Assembly: GCA_020161265.1 (NCBI GenBank)
Contig: JAIUOC010000008.1
Location: 124,001-188,000 of the forward strand
Reading direction: 5' to 3'
Source: Chloroflexota bacterium
Lineage (GTDB): Bacteria; Chloroflexota; Chloroflexia; Chloroflexales; Herpetosiphonaceae
Length of the DNA: 64,000 nt
Shown: piece by piece, positions 43,258 through 52,845 of the stretch
Layout: the number at the start of each line of letters is the position of its first letter
How positions within the stretch are numbered: position 1 is the stretch's first letter
The notes under the pieces: model-generated
Told to the model about the DNA's origin: nothing
Database searches by the model: none
Seen by the model: the letters and a program-made list of their open reading frames with translations, nothing else
Made by a program: the position numbers and the translations under genes

Positions 43258-43752
43258 ATGGATAAGCTTGGGGTTGATCTCCCGCTCCTTATCTCGCAAA
43301 TTGTCAACTTCTGCTTGTTGGCATTCTTGCTCAATACATTTCTTTACAAACCAGTTTTGAATGCCTTGCAAGCCCGCTCAGAGCGGATTCGCGAGAGCTT
43401 AGATAACGCCGAAAAAGTCAAGCAACAATTGGCACGGGTTGATGCCGACTACGAAGCGAAGCTGCAAGAAGCTCGCCGCGAAGGTCAAACCATCATCAGC
43501 CAAGCCCAAGAACGCGCTCGCACCCAAGAAGCCGAGCTGTTGGTTGTTGCTCGCAATAACGCTGCCAAGATCGAAGAAGAAGCTCGTGGTAAAGTCGAGC
43601 AAGAACGCCAACAAGTGTTGCGCGGCTTGCAAGGCCAATTGGCTTCTTTGGTGACCGAAACCGCCAGCAATGTGCTTGGCCGCGAACTGCAAACCAAAGG
43701 TCATGACGAGTTGATCAATAAATCAATTGACCAACTTGGGAGGCTGAACTAA
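43258..43752 (+). CDS. atpF: F-type ATP synthase subunit b
   Basis: The 164-residue protein forms the peripheral stalk. One membrane helix at about residues 8-30 (LLISQIVNFCLLAFLLNTFLY) is followed by the conserved KPVLNALQARSERIRESLD and a long, highly charged alpha-helical coiled coil for the dimeric stator. Length is normal. 'cccaaggggg' precedes ATG 43258. Its stop overlaps the atpH start by one base (taATG), so the two are translationally coupled. Only one b gene is present, as expected for a non-photosynthetic enzyme. Confidence 0.95.
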   Translation: MDKLGVDLPLLISQIVNFCLLAFLLNTFLYKPVLNALQARSERIRESLDNAEKVKQQLARVDADYEAKLQEARREGQTIISQAQERARTQEAELLVVARNNAAKIEEEARGKVEQERQQVLRGLQGQLASLVTETASNVLGRELQTKGHDELINKSIDQLGRLN

Positions 43753-44108
43753 TGAGCAGCCTCGAACCCGCAAGCTATGCCCGCGCTGTCTATGAATCAT
43801 TAGTCACAGCGCTCAAAGCCGAAGGTCAAGAAGATCTCTTGGCCGCCGTGCTGGATGAGTTGGTGCAGTTGGCGCGTTCGGGCGGCCCAACCGCGGCAGA
43901 AGTTACAAGCGCCGTTGAACTTAGCGCTGAACAACGAACTAAGATCGAAAAAGATCTCAAGGCTCGTTATGGCGCATTGCTTGATATCGCCTACAAAGTC
44001 GATCCAGAAATTCTGGGCGGCTTGTTGGTGCGTGTCGGCGATAAGGTGCTTGATTCAACTCTCCGCCAACGCCTCAACGCAGTCCAACGCAATATGATGG
44101 CCGGATAA
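43752..44108 (+). CDS. atpH: F-type ATP synthase subunit delta (short form)
   Basis: The 118-residue protein joins the peripheral stalk to the top of F1. The C-terminal half is clearly delta/OSCP (ELSAEQRTKIEKDLKARYG then ILGGLLVRVGDKVLDSTLRQ). The first 25 residues (LEPASYARAVYESLVTALKA) match the start of the N-terminal helical domain. Most of that domain, which binds the alpha subunit, is missing: usual delta subunits have about 175-185 residues. No frameshift is evident, because the frame is intact and coupled to atpF. It may be a real reduced form, with the lost contacts taken over by another subunit. Confidence 0.88.
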   Translation: MSSLEPASYARAVYESLVTALKAEGQEDLLAAVLDELVQLARSGGPTAAEVTSAVELSAEQRTKIEKDLKARYGALLDIAYKVDPEILGGLLVRVGDKVLDSTLRQRLNAVQRNMMAG

Positions 44109-44167
44109 CTGTGAGGAGTGATGAAGCAGCCGCTTCATCCTTCATACTTCGATCATAGAGGCAAACA

Positions 44168-45721
44168 ATGGCTGTAACAGCAGAAGATATTCTTAGTCGT
44201 CTTAAAGCCAGCATCCAGCAACCTGTCGGCGGTGACCCAACTGCGGTCAACGTCGGGACGGTTGCCAGTGTTGGCGACGGCGTGGCGCGGATCGAAGGTC
44301 TGCGCGATGTTATGGCTTCGGAGTTGCTTGAATTCAAGCAAACGAAGTCAGGCGAAACCGTCATGGGCATCGCGCTGAACTTGGAAAAAGATAACGTCGC
44401 TGCCGTTATTTTGGGCGATTATCTCGAAATTGAAGAAGGCGACTTAGTACGCTCAACTGGCAAGATTATTTCAGTGCCAGTTGGTCAAGAGTTGCTTGGC
44501 CGTGTCGTTGACCCACTGGGCCGCCCACTCGATGGTAAAGGCCCAATCAGCGCCAGCAAAACCCGCGAAGTCGAACGGATCGCCCCGGGCGTGATTGAGC
44601 GTAAATCGGTGAGCCAACCAGTCCAAACTGGGATCTTGGCGATCGACGCGTTGATTCCAATCGGGCGTGGTCAACGTGAGTTGATCATCGGCGACCGCCA
44701 AACTGGTAAGACCGCTATCGCGATCGATACGATCATCAACCAACGCGGTCAAGGTATGGTTTGTGTATATGTCGCAATCGGCCAAAAGCGCTCGAAAGTG
44801 GCTCAAACCATTACCACGCTTGAGCAAAATGGCGCGATGGATTACACCATCGTGGTCAATGCTTCAGCGTCAGAATCAGCAGCATTGCAATATATCGCAC
44901 CGTACTCAGGCTGTGCCATCGCTGAAGAAGTGATGGAAGCTGGCGTAACCGTCGATGGCAACTTGGTCAAAGATGCCTTGATCATCTATGACGATTTGTC
45001 GAAACACGCTGTGGCTTATCGCCAAGTGTCGTTGTTGCTGCGCCGCCCTCCAGGCCGCGAAGCCTACCCTGGCGACGTGTTCTACTTGCACTCACGCTTG
45101 TTGGAACGCGCTGCCCGTTTGAGCGAAGCCAATGGCGGCGGTTCGATCACGGCTTTGCCAATCATCGAAACCCAAGCTAACGACGTTTCGGCCTACATTC
45201 CTACCAACGTGATTTCGATCACCGACGGTCAAATCTTCTTGGAATCGGACTTGTTCTATGCTGGCCAACGCCCAGCTTTGAACGTGGGTATCTCGGTGAG
45301 CCGCGTAGGTTCATCGGCCCAAACCAAAGCCATGAAGACCGTTGCTGGTAAGATGAAGCTCGAATTGGCACAGTTCCGCGAATTGGCAGCCTTTGCGATG
45401 TTTGCTTCCGATTTGGATGCAGGCACCAAGGCCCAAATCGAACGCGGTCAACGCCTTTCAGAATTGCTCAAGCAACCCCAATACCAACCAATCGCTTTGG
45501 AAGACCAAGTGATTATTCTGTGGGTTGCTGGGAACGGCTTCTTGGATGATGTTCCAGTTGCCCGCATCAACGACTTCAAGCGCGATTTCTGGCAGTTTAT
45601 CCACAGCAGCTATGCTGAGGTTGGCCGCACGATCGCTAGCGATAAAGTTTTGAGCGAAGCAACCATCGCCAGCTTGCGCAAGGCCGTGACCGAATTCAAG
45701 CAAACGGCGAGTTATAAATAG
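44168..45721 (+). CDS. atpA: F-type ATP synthase subunit alpha
   Basis: The 517-residue, non-catalytic nucleotide-binding subunit of F1. Seen: N-terminal beta barrel ([19 protein letters not shown]), P-loop [14 protein letters not shown] near residue 170, the family signature region with [20 protein letters not shown] and [16 protein letters not shown], and a C-terminal helical domain ([20 protein letters not shown]). Normal length, all motifs present. It is 59 bases after atpH with 'agagg' before the ATG. A G-rich repeat tract sits between its stop and atpG. Confidence 0.97.
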   Translation: MAVTAEDILSRLKASIQQPVGGDPTAVNVGTVASVGDGVARIEGLRDVMASELLEFKQTKSGETVMGIALNLEKDNVAAVILGDYLEIEEGDLVRSTGKIISVPVGQELLGRVVDPLGRPLDGKGPISASKTREVERIAPGVIERKSVSQPVQTGILAIDALIPIGRGQRELIIGDRQTGKTAIAIDTIINQRGQGMVCVYVAIGQKRSKVAQTITTLEQNGAMDYTIVVNASASESAALQYIAPYSGCAIAEEVMEAGVTVDGNLVKDALIIYDDLSKHAVAYRQVSLLLRRPPGREAYPGDVFYLHSRLLERAARLSEANGGGSITALPIIETQANDVSAYIPTNVISITDGQIFLESDLFYAGQRPALNVGISVSRVGSSAQTKAMKTVAGKMKLELAQFRELAAFAMFASDLDAGTKAQIERGQRLSELLKQPQYQPIALEDQVIILWVAGNGFLDDVPVARINDFKRDFWQFIHSSYAEVGRTIASDKVLSEATIASLRKAVTEFKQTASYK

Positions 45722-45724
45722 ATA

Positions 45725-45752
45725 GAGGTTGGGGGCCGGGGGTCAGGGGTCA
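45725..45752. repeat. 'ggggtca' repeat tract inside the ATP synthase operon
   Basis: 'gaggttggggg' then 'ccgggggtcaggggtcag' follows the atpA stop directly. The same style of tract occurs at 41288-41312 and 49754-49781. Its presence inside an essential operon shows that these repeats are tolerated between cistrons. Confidence 0.7.
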
Positions 45753-45803
45753 GTTAAACCTTGATCCCACCCTTGCCTCAATCTCTTTCTTTACGAGGAT
45801 TTT

Positions 45804-46691
45804 ATGGCTTCAGCACGAGAAATTCGGCGGCGGATCAAGAGTGTTAAGAACACTGGCAAAATCACCAAAGCGATGGAGCTAGTGTCGGCCTCGAAGATGC
45901 GTCGCGCTCAACGAAACGTGCTTGCAACCCGTCCCTATGCCGACCGCCTTTACGATGTAATGGGCGAGTTGACATTGCGGTCGATGGGTGGCGGCACGAA
46001 ACACCCGTTGTTGCAGCCGCATCCCACAGTAACTCGTGTTGCGTTGATTTTGATCACGCCCGACCGTGGGCTGTGCGGTGCGCTTAATTCAAACTTGACG
46101 CGTGCAGCGGCTCGCTTTATCACAGATCAAAAAAGCCAAGGTCGTAGTGTTTCAGTCATTGCTATCGGCAAAAAAGGTCGCGATTTCATTTTGCGGGTTG
46201 GTCAAAAACTCGATTCTGAAATTATTGGCTTGGGCGATGCGCCACCACTGGTGGATGTTTTGCCCGCAGCCACGACCGCCATCAATGGCTATAGCCCCGA
46301 TGCAAGCGGCAACTACAACTACGATGAAGTCTACTTGCTTTGCGCCGAGTTCGTAAACACTTTGGTGCAACGGCCAAAATTGCGCCGTTTCTTGCCAGTT
46401 GAAGCCCCAGGCAACGCTGGCGCAACCAAAGTCGATTACTCATACGAACCAAGCCAAGAAGATGTGCTTGACCAATTATTGCCACGCTTTATTGAAGTGC
46501 AGCTTTACCAAGCCATCCTTGAATCCATTGCAAGTGAACATTCGGCTCGGATGATGGCTATGCGCAATGCCAATGACAATGCCAAAGAGTTGGTGCGCGA
46601 CCTGACCTTGACCTATAACAAGGCCCGTCAAGCAGCTATCACCACTGAGATTAGCGAAATCGCCGCTGGTGCAACAGCGCTCAACCAATAA
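45804..46691 (+). CDS. atpG: F-type ATP synthase subunit gamma
   Basis: The 295-residue central-stalk subunit rotates within the alpha3beta3 head. Seen: the N-terminal helix ([20 protein letters not shown] then [11 protein letters not shown]), the Rossmann-like middle ([18 protein letters not shown]), and the C-terminal helix with [20 protein letters not shown] and the final [19 protein letters not shown]. Length is normal. 'gagg' lies 6 bases before ATG 45804. atpD follows after 44 bases. Confidence 0.96.
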   Translation: MASAREIRRRIKSVKNTGKITKAMELVSASKMRRAQRNVLATRPYADRLYDVMGELTLRSMGGGTKHPLLQPHPTVTRVALILITPDRGLCGALNSNLTRAAARFITDQKSQGRSVSVIAIGKKGRDFILRVGQKLDSEIIGLGDAPPLVDVLPAATTAINGYSPDASGNYNYDEVYLLCAEFVNTLVQRPKLRRFLPVEAPGNAGATKVDYSYEPSQEDVLDQLLPRFIEVQLYQAILESIASEHSARMMAMRNANDNAKELVRDLTLTYNKARQAAITTEISEIAAGATALNQ

Positions 46692-46699
46692 TCAGCTAG

Positions 46700-48151
<1,452 letters not shown>

Positions 48152-48243
48152 TCGATCAATGATTATCTGACCCTGCGCCGGCTGGAACGGGCATAAACCC
48201 GCCCCATTCCGGCGCATTGTCTATAATCGCTGTGAGGATGTAT

Positions 48244-48654
48244 ATGCCAATCCAATTGGAAATCGTCACCGCTGAGCGCGTGGTTCTTTCCGAAGAAGTC
48301 GATATGGTCAGTGCGCCTTCAGTCGAGGGTCGGGTGGGGATTTTGCCTCGCCACGAGCCATTGCTGACGGTGTTGCAACCAGGCGAATTGCACTATGTGA
48401 AAAATGGTGTTAGCATGCCCTACGCTATCAGCGGTGGCTTCATGGAAGTCTTGCCAAATCGCGTGACGATTTTGGCTGATACCGCTGAACGCGCTGATGA
48501 AATCGATGAAACCCGCGCCGAACAAGCTCGCTTGCAAGCCGAACAAGCCATGCGCGATCGTCAAAGCACCGAGGATCTTGCTCGGGCCGAGATTGCCTTG
48601 CGCCGCGCTACGGTTCGTTTGCAAGTTGCGAAATTGCGCCGCAACCGTCAATAG
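48244..48654 (+). CDS. atpC: F-type ATP synthase subunit epsilon
   Basis: The protein has 136 residues from ATG 48244, chosen over upstream ATGs because 'gagg' is then at a usable distance. The N-terminal beta sandwich shows MPIQLEIVTAERVVLSEEVD, APSVEGRVGILPRHEPLLT and YAISGGFMEVLPNRVTILAD. The C-terminal two-helix part (RAEQARLQAEQAMRDRQS then LARAEIALRRATVRLQVAK) can extend to inhibit ATP hydrolysis. Last gene of the ATP synthase operon; mreB follows 97 bases later with no clear terminator in between. Confidence 0.95.
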   Translation: MPIQLEIVTAERVVLSEEVDMVSAPSVEGRVGILPRHEPLLTVLQPGELHYVKNGVSMPYAISGGFMEVLPNRVTILADTAERADEIDETRAEQARLQAEQAMRDRQSTEDLARAEIALRRATVRLQVAKLRRNRQ

Positions 48655-48751
48655 TAGGTAGCATGAGTATAAAGAACATCAGCTATTATCCATGGCCTTT
48701 AAACCTGTGATGATCGGTTGGTGTTCTTTGTACGTTTGGAATAACTAAGGT

Positions 48752-49753
48752 ATGGCACGAAAAATTGGGATTGACCTAGGCACGGCGAATGTGCTTGTCT
48801 ACATCAAGGGCAAAGGAATTGTCTTGTCCGAGCCGTCGGTGGTGGCGCTCTCGCGCAAAACCAATAAGATTCGCGCAGTTGGCACTGATGCCCTGGCGAT
48901 GCTTGGCCGTGAACCCGAAAGCGTTGAGGTGATTCGCCCAATGCTCAACGGGGTGATCGCCGATTATGAAACCACCAAGGCGATGTTGGAGCATTTTATT
49001 GATAAAACCCGTGGCTTTGGCAAGCCCGATGTGATGATCTGTATTCCAGCTGGGGTAACTACCGTCGAGATGCGGGCTGTACGTGATGCCGCTCGTAAAG
49101 CTGGCGCACGCCGCGCCTATTTGATTCGTGAGCCACTTGCTGCTGCGATTGGCGCGAATATTCCGGTGGCTCAACCATCTGGCAACTTGATTATTGATAT
49201 TGGTGGTGGTACAACTGAAGTTGCCGTGATTTCGCTCAACGATATTGTGGTGAGCAATTCGGTACGGGTTGGTGGCAATAAGTTCGATGAAGCCATCGCC
49301 GCCTATATCAAACGTAAATATAATATGATGATCGGCGAACGCACGGCTGAAAGTATTAAAATTGAAATTGGTTCAGCCTTGCCGCTCGACCGCCCATTGA
49401 CCATGCAAGTACGCGGTCGCGACCAAGTTGCTGGCTTGCCGCGCACGATCGAGGTCGATTCCAACGAAATTACCGATGCTATCCAAGAGCCACTTGAGGC
49501 GATTATCAGTGCGGTGCGCTCGGTCTTGGTCGAAACGCCACCCGAATTATCATCGGATATTATTGATAAGGGGATGGTGATGACTGGCGGTGGCTCGATG
49601 CTGCGCCGGATCAACGAATTGTTGACTGAGGTTACGGGTGTGCCCTGTTATGTTGCCGACCAGCCCGCCAACTGTGTGGCCATCGGCACAGGTCTTGCCC
49701 TAGAAAATCTCGAAATTCTCCGCGAAAGTTTGTCGGGGAGTGATATAAATTAG
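48752..49753 (+). CDS. mreB: Actin-like rod-shape protein MreB
   Basis: The 333-residue protein polymerises under the membrane and guides lateral wall synthesis. Seen: phosphate-1 loop [13 protein letters not shown], phosphate-2 region [18 protein letters not shown], adenosine loop [17 protein letters not shown], and typical MreB stretches [19 protein letters not shown] and [14 protein letters not shown]. mreC and mreD are not adjacent, unlike in many rods. The ribosome site is weak (aagg very close to the ATG). It follows the ATP synthase operon and may be partly read from it. Confidence 0.95.
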   Translation: MARKIGIDLGTANVLVYIKGKGIVLSEPSVVALSRKTNKIRAVGTDALAMLGREPESVEVIRPMLNGVIADYETTKAMLEHFIDKTRGFGKPDVMICIPAGVTTVEMRAVRDAARKAGARRAYLIREPLAAAIGANIPVAQPSGNLIIDIGGGTTEVAVISLNDIVVSNSVRVGGNKFDEAIAAYIKRKYNMMIGERTAESIKIEIGSALPLDRPLTMQVRGRDQVAGLPRTIEVDSNEITDAIQEPLEAIISAVRSVLVETPPELSSDIIDKGMVMTGGGSMLRRINELLTEVTGVPCYVADQPANCVAIGTGLALENLEILRESLSGSDIN

Positions 49754-49932
49754 AGGTCGGTTGTTGGGGGTCGGGGATCGGTAGTGCTTGGGATTCAATC
49801 ATAGCTATTTGCTAAATTGATTTCTAGCCCCTGATCTCCAACGACCAGCCGTTGTTTTATGGTTTTGGATCGGTGAATTTTGGGTTTGCTCAAATCTCCC
49901 AGCCCCCGATCCCCAACAACTAGCCCCCAACC
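49754..49932. repeat. 'gggggtcggggatcgg' repeats in direct and inverted copies
   Basis: Three copies of a G/C-skewed motif: one in plus orientation just after the mreB stop (49754-49781) and two in opposite orientation ('agcccctgatctccaacgac' at 49826-49845 and 'cccagcccccgatccccaac' at 49899-49918). They could fold with one another. The rest of the gap to 50064 has no recognisable gene. Confidence 0.7.
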
Positions 49933-50064
49933 ATGATTATTCAACGTTGAATGATCGCATTGGCAATTGACGTTTATGCAAGCTGGCAGTGATTGCTGGC
50001 CCATTCATTGAAGTAATGAACTGAGTAGCCCGGAGCTACTGTTGTTGCTTCAGCGAGGTTCTCT

Positions 50065-50937
50065 ATGGAAATGCGCGACGATGCGCGGCTCGCCGATGAA
50101 GTCGAGAAGCTAAGCCACTCAGCGGATACGCTTTCGCTTGATACGAAAGACCGTATGCGCGATGTTGTTGCTCCTAAAATTGAGGCTGCGGTTGCCCAAC
50201 GTGAGGCAATGGTCGCCGAATTAACTAGCCAACCTGTCCAGGCTCCAGCCAGCGAATTAGCCAAGGCTGATCCCCGCCGTGTGACGATTACCCAAGTGCG
50301 CAATCATCCCCATACCTATGCCTACCTTGATGCCGCTAACCAGCAGCTCAAGTTGATTGGCTATACCGAGCATGGCCGTCGTCATGCTTCTTTGGTCGGC
50401 CATATTGGGGCGAATGTGTTGCGCCGCCTAAAATTTTCGGCTCGCGAAATTGAGCTGGCCGAAATTGCGGGCTTGTTGCACGACATTGGCAATAGCATCA
50501 ATCGCAATGATCATGGCCAAACTGGGGCAATTTTGGCCAAAGATATTCTGAGCAGCCTCGACATGCCAATCGACGAGATCATTACGATTATGGGCGCGAT
50601 TGGCAATCACGAGGAAGAACGCGGCCATGCGGTTTCAACGGTGGCGGCGGCACTAATTTTGGCCGATAAATCTGATGTGCATCGTTCGCGGGTACAAAAC
50701 AGCGATCCCACCACTTTTGATATTCATGATCGGGTTAATTACGCCGCGACCAAATCATTTTTACGGGTTGATACTGAGCAACGCCGTGTTACACTGCAAT
50801 TAACGATCGACACCGAGATGGCCTCGGTGATGGATTATTTTGAAATTTTTCTTTCACGCATGGTAATGTGCCGCCGTGCTGCTGAGTTTCTTGGCAGCCG
50901 CTTTGGCCTCTCGATTAACGATGTATCGGTGTTGTAG
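50065..50937 (+). CDS. HD-domain phosphohydrolase
   Basis: The 290-residue protein has an N-terminal helical, charged segment (about 1-90) and an HD domain from about residue 100: EHGRRHASLVGHIGANVL, then the metal-binding pair in AGLLHDIGNSINRNDHGQTG, then IMGAIGNHEEERGHAVSTV and LILADKSDVHRSRV. The arrangement H...HD...H...D fits a metal-dependent phosphohydrolase or nucleotidase. It lacks an HD-GYP signature. Substrate unknown. 'gcgagg' precedes ATG 50065. An imperfect inverted repeat (CAAGCGC ... GCGCTTG) after its stop may end the transcript. Confidence 0.82.
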   Translation: MEMRDDARLADEVEKLSHSADTLSLDTKDRMRDVVAPKIEAAVAQREAMVAELTSQPVQAPASELAKADPRRVTITQVRNHPHTYAYLDAANQQLKLIGYTEHGRRHASLVGHIGANVLRRLKFSAREIELAEIAGLLHDIGNSINRNDHGQTGAILAKDILSSLDMPIDEIITIMGAIGNHEEERGHAVSTVAAALILADKSDVHRSRVQNSDPTTFDIHDRVNYAATKSFLRVDTEQRRVTLQLTIDTEMASVMDYFEIFLSRMVMCRRAAEFLGSRFGLSINDVSVL

Positions 50938-51042
50938 CTGCTACGCTAGCTGGCTCACCAAGCGCAAGTTGAACGCGCTTGTGCTGGTTGTAGCCGCTAC
51001 GGCAGCTTATTTTTATTTCTCTTTATCTAAAGGAGCCATCTC

Positions 51043-52623
51043 ATGACCGAACGAGCCGTATTAAGTGAAGGCGACACTGTAGGCGCTAATTTACATGTCA
51101 AGCAAGCCTATCGCAACTTAACGGTGCCGCAATTGGTGGAAGCTGCTCTCAAACGGGGCGAAGCCGTTTTATCGGCTACTGGGGCTGTCGTTGCCACCAC
51201 GGGCGCACGCACGGGTCGTTCTGCAGATGATAAGTTTGTGGTGGAAACACCAGCAGCCGCGTCAATGCACTGGACGAAATTCCATAAAGCTATGAAGCCC
51301 GAAACCTATGCCACGATCAAGGCCAAGGCGTTGGCGCACATGGCCGAACGTGAGATGTTTGTTTTAGATGCCAGTGCTGGGGCTGATCCAGCGTATGCGT
51401 TGCCAATTCGCGTGGTGACCGAGTATGCTTGGCATAACTTGTTCGCTAAGCAATTGTTCCGCGATGCGATCAGCAGCGATCAACAACCCCAATGGACGGT
51501 GCTCAACTTGCCAAGTTTGAAGCTTGATCCAGCGGTCGATGGCTCGCGCTCAGAAGTCGCCGCCATGATCAATCTCGATGAAAAATTGATTTTGATTGTC
51601 GGCACTGAATACGCTGGCGAGATCAAGAAATCGATCTTTACGGTGTTGAACATGGTGCTGCCAAGCCAAGGCGTGATGCCAATGCACTGCTCAGCCAATA
51701 TTGGCAGCAAGGGCGATGTGGCCTTGTTCTTCGGGCTTTCGGGCACGGGCAAAACCACGCTCTCAGCCGACCCCGAGCGGATTTTGATTGGCGATGATGA
51801 GCATGGTTGGAGCGCTAACGGCGTATTCAACTTCGAAGGTGGCTGCTATGCCAAGTGTATTCGCTTGCGCCGCGAATCGGAGCCTGAAATTTTCGATGCG
51901 ATTCGCTATGGGGCGGTGCTCGAAAACGTGGTGCTCAGCGATAGCCGCGATCCCAATTATGATGATGCGTCGTTGACCGAAAACACCCGCGCCGCCTATC
52001 CCTTGGAATATATTCCCAACGTCAGCGAAACGGGTATGGGCGGTCAACCAGAAACCATCATCTTCTTGACCGCTGATGCCTTTGGGGTTTTGCCGCCAAT
52101 CGCCAAGCTCAGCCCTGAGCAAGCGATGTACCACTTCTTGTCGGGCTATACCGCCAAGCTGGCTGGCACCGAAACTGGCGTTGGCTCGGAGCCACAAGCA
52201 ACATTTAGCACCTGTTTTGGCGCACCGTTTATGCCTTTGCACCCAACCGTGTATGCCGATTTGCTCGGCCAAAAAATGCGCGAACACAAAGTCCGAGTAT
52301 TTTTGGTCAATACTGGCTGGACTGGTGGTTCGTTCGGGGTTGGTAAGCGTATGAGCTTGCGCGATACCCGCACGATGGTGCACGCCGCTTTGGCTGGCAA
52401 ACTCGATGCTGTGGAAATGTGGCACGATGCCCGATTCAATCTCGATGTGCCTGTGGCAATCGAAGGCGTTGATAACAGCGTGCTGCAACCCCGCCAAACT
52501 TGGGCCGATGCCAGCGAATACGATCGGGTTGCCGATGACTTGGCCGCCCGCTTCCGCAAGAACTTCGAGCAATACGCCGAACGGGCTGGCGAAACCGTGG
52601 TAAACGCTGGGCCACAAGCGTAG
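51043..52623 (+). CDS. pckA: Phosphoenolpyruvate carboxykinase (ATP)
   Basis: The 526-residue enzyme converts oxaloacetate and ATP to PEP, CO2 and ADP, the first step of gluconeogenesis. Seen: TGARTGRSADDKFVVE, the P-loop GLSGTGKTTLSADP, the metal-binding ILIGDDEHGW, NFEGGCYAKCI, and YTAKLAGTETG. This is the ATP-dependent type; the GTP-type motifs are absent. 'aaaggag' stands 7 bases before ATG 51043. It is a single gene followed by dispersed repeats. Confidence 0.96.
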   Translation: MTERAVLSEGDTVGANLHVKQAYRNLTVPQLVEAALKRGEAVLSATGAVVATTGARTGRSADDKFVVETPAAASMHWTKFHKAMKPETYATIKAKALAHMAEREMFVLDASAGADPAYALPIRVVTEYAWHNLFAKQLFRDAISSDQQPQWTVLNLPSLKLDPAVDGSRSEVAAMINLDEKLILIVGTEYAGEIKKSIFTVLNMVLPSQGVMPMHCSANIGSKGDVALFFGLSGTGKTTLSADPERILIGDDEHGWSANGVFNFEGGCYAKCIRLRRESEPEIFDAIRYGAVLENVVLSDSRDPNYDDASLTENTRAAYPLEYIPNVSETGMGGQPETIIFLTADAFGVLPPIAKLSPEQAMYHFLSGYTAKLAGTETGVGSEPQATFSTCFGAPFMPLHPTVYADLLGQKMREHKVRVFLVNTGWTGGSFGVGKRMSLRDTRTMVHAALAGKLDAVEMWHDARFNLDVPVAIEGVDNSVLQPRQTWADASEYDRVADDLAARFRKNFEQYAERAGETVVNAGPQA

Positions 52624-52629
52624 GTTATT

Positions 52630-52783
52630 GATCCACGAAGGACACGAAGGTCATGAAGTTTTGATCCACGAAGGACACGAAGGGTACGAATGTTGGGTAA
52701 GGTGGTTGCCTGAAATTTCTACAATTATCAGTGAACCACTCAATCAACCTTAGCTTCGTGTAACTTCGTGTCCTTCGTGGATC
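52630..52783. repeat. Dispersed 'cacgaaggacacgaag' element, double left arm
   Basis: The 20-base arm GATCCACGAAGGACACGAAG occurs twice in direct order (52630-52649, 52663-52682), 33 bases apart. It occurs once in perfect inverted order at 52764-52783. The element fills the gap between pckA and the convergent CHAT gene and could form either of two hairpins. Confidence 0.85.
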
Positions 52784-52817
52784 AACATATAATTCCTGAT
52801 CCCTTCGCGATTAAATT

Positions 52818-52845
52818 CATCCTTCATCCCTCATCCTTCATCCTT
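52818..52845. repeat. CATCCYT heptamer array overlapping the 3' end of the CHAT gene
   Basis: Four tandem heptamers (CATCCTT, CATCCCT, CATCCTT, CATCCTT). The last two overlap the final five codons and the stop codon (52831-52833) of the gene on the minus strand, so the repeat supplies its C-terminal Lys-Asp-Glu-Gly end. Confidence 0.8.

Noticed and set aside
48671..48729. A terminator between atpC and mreB (AAAGAACA ... TGTTCTTT)
   Set aside because: The arms are only 8 bases, AT-rich, with a 43-base loop and no T tract; too weak to call.
51763..52617. A 284-residue reading frame on the minus strand inside pckA
   Set aside because: It is the antisense shadow of a highly conserved gene, with no motif or ribosome site of its own.
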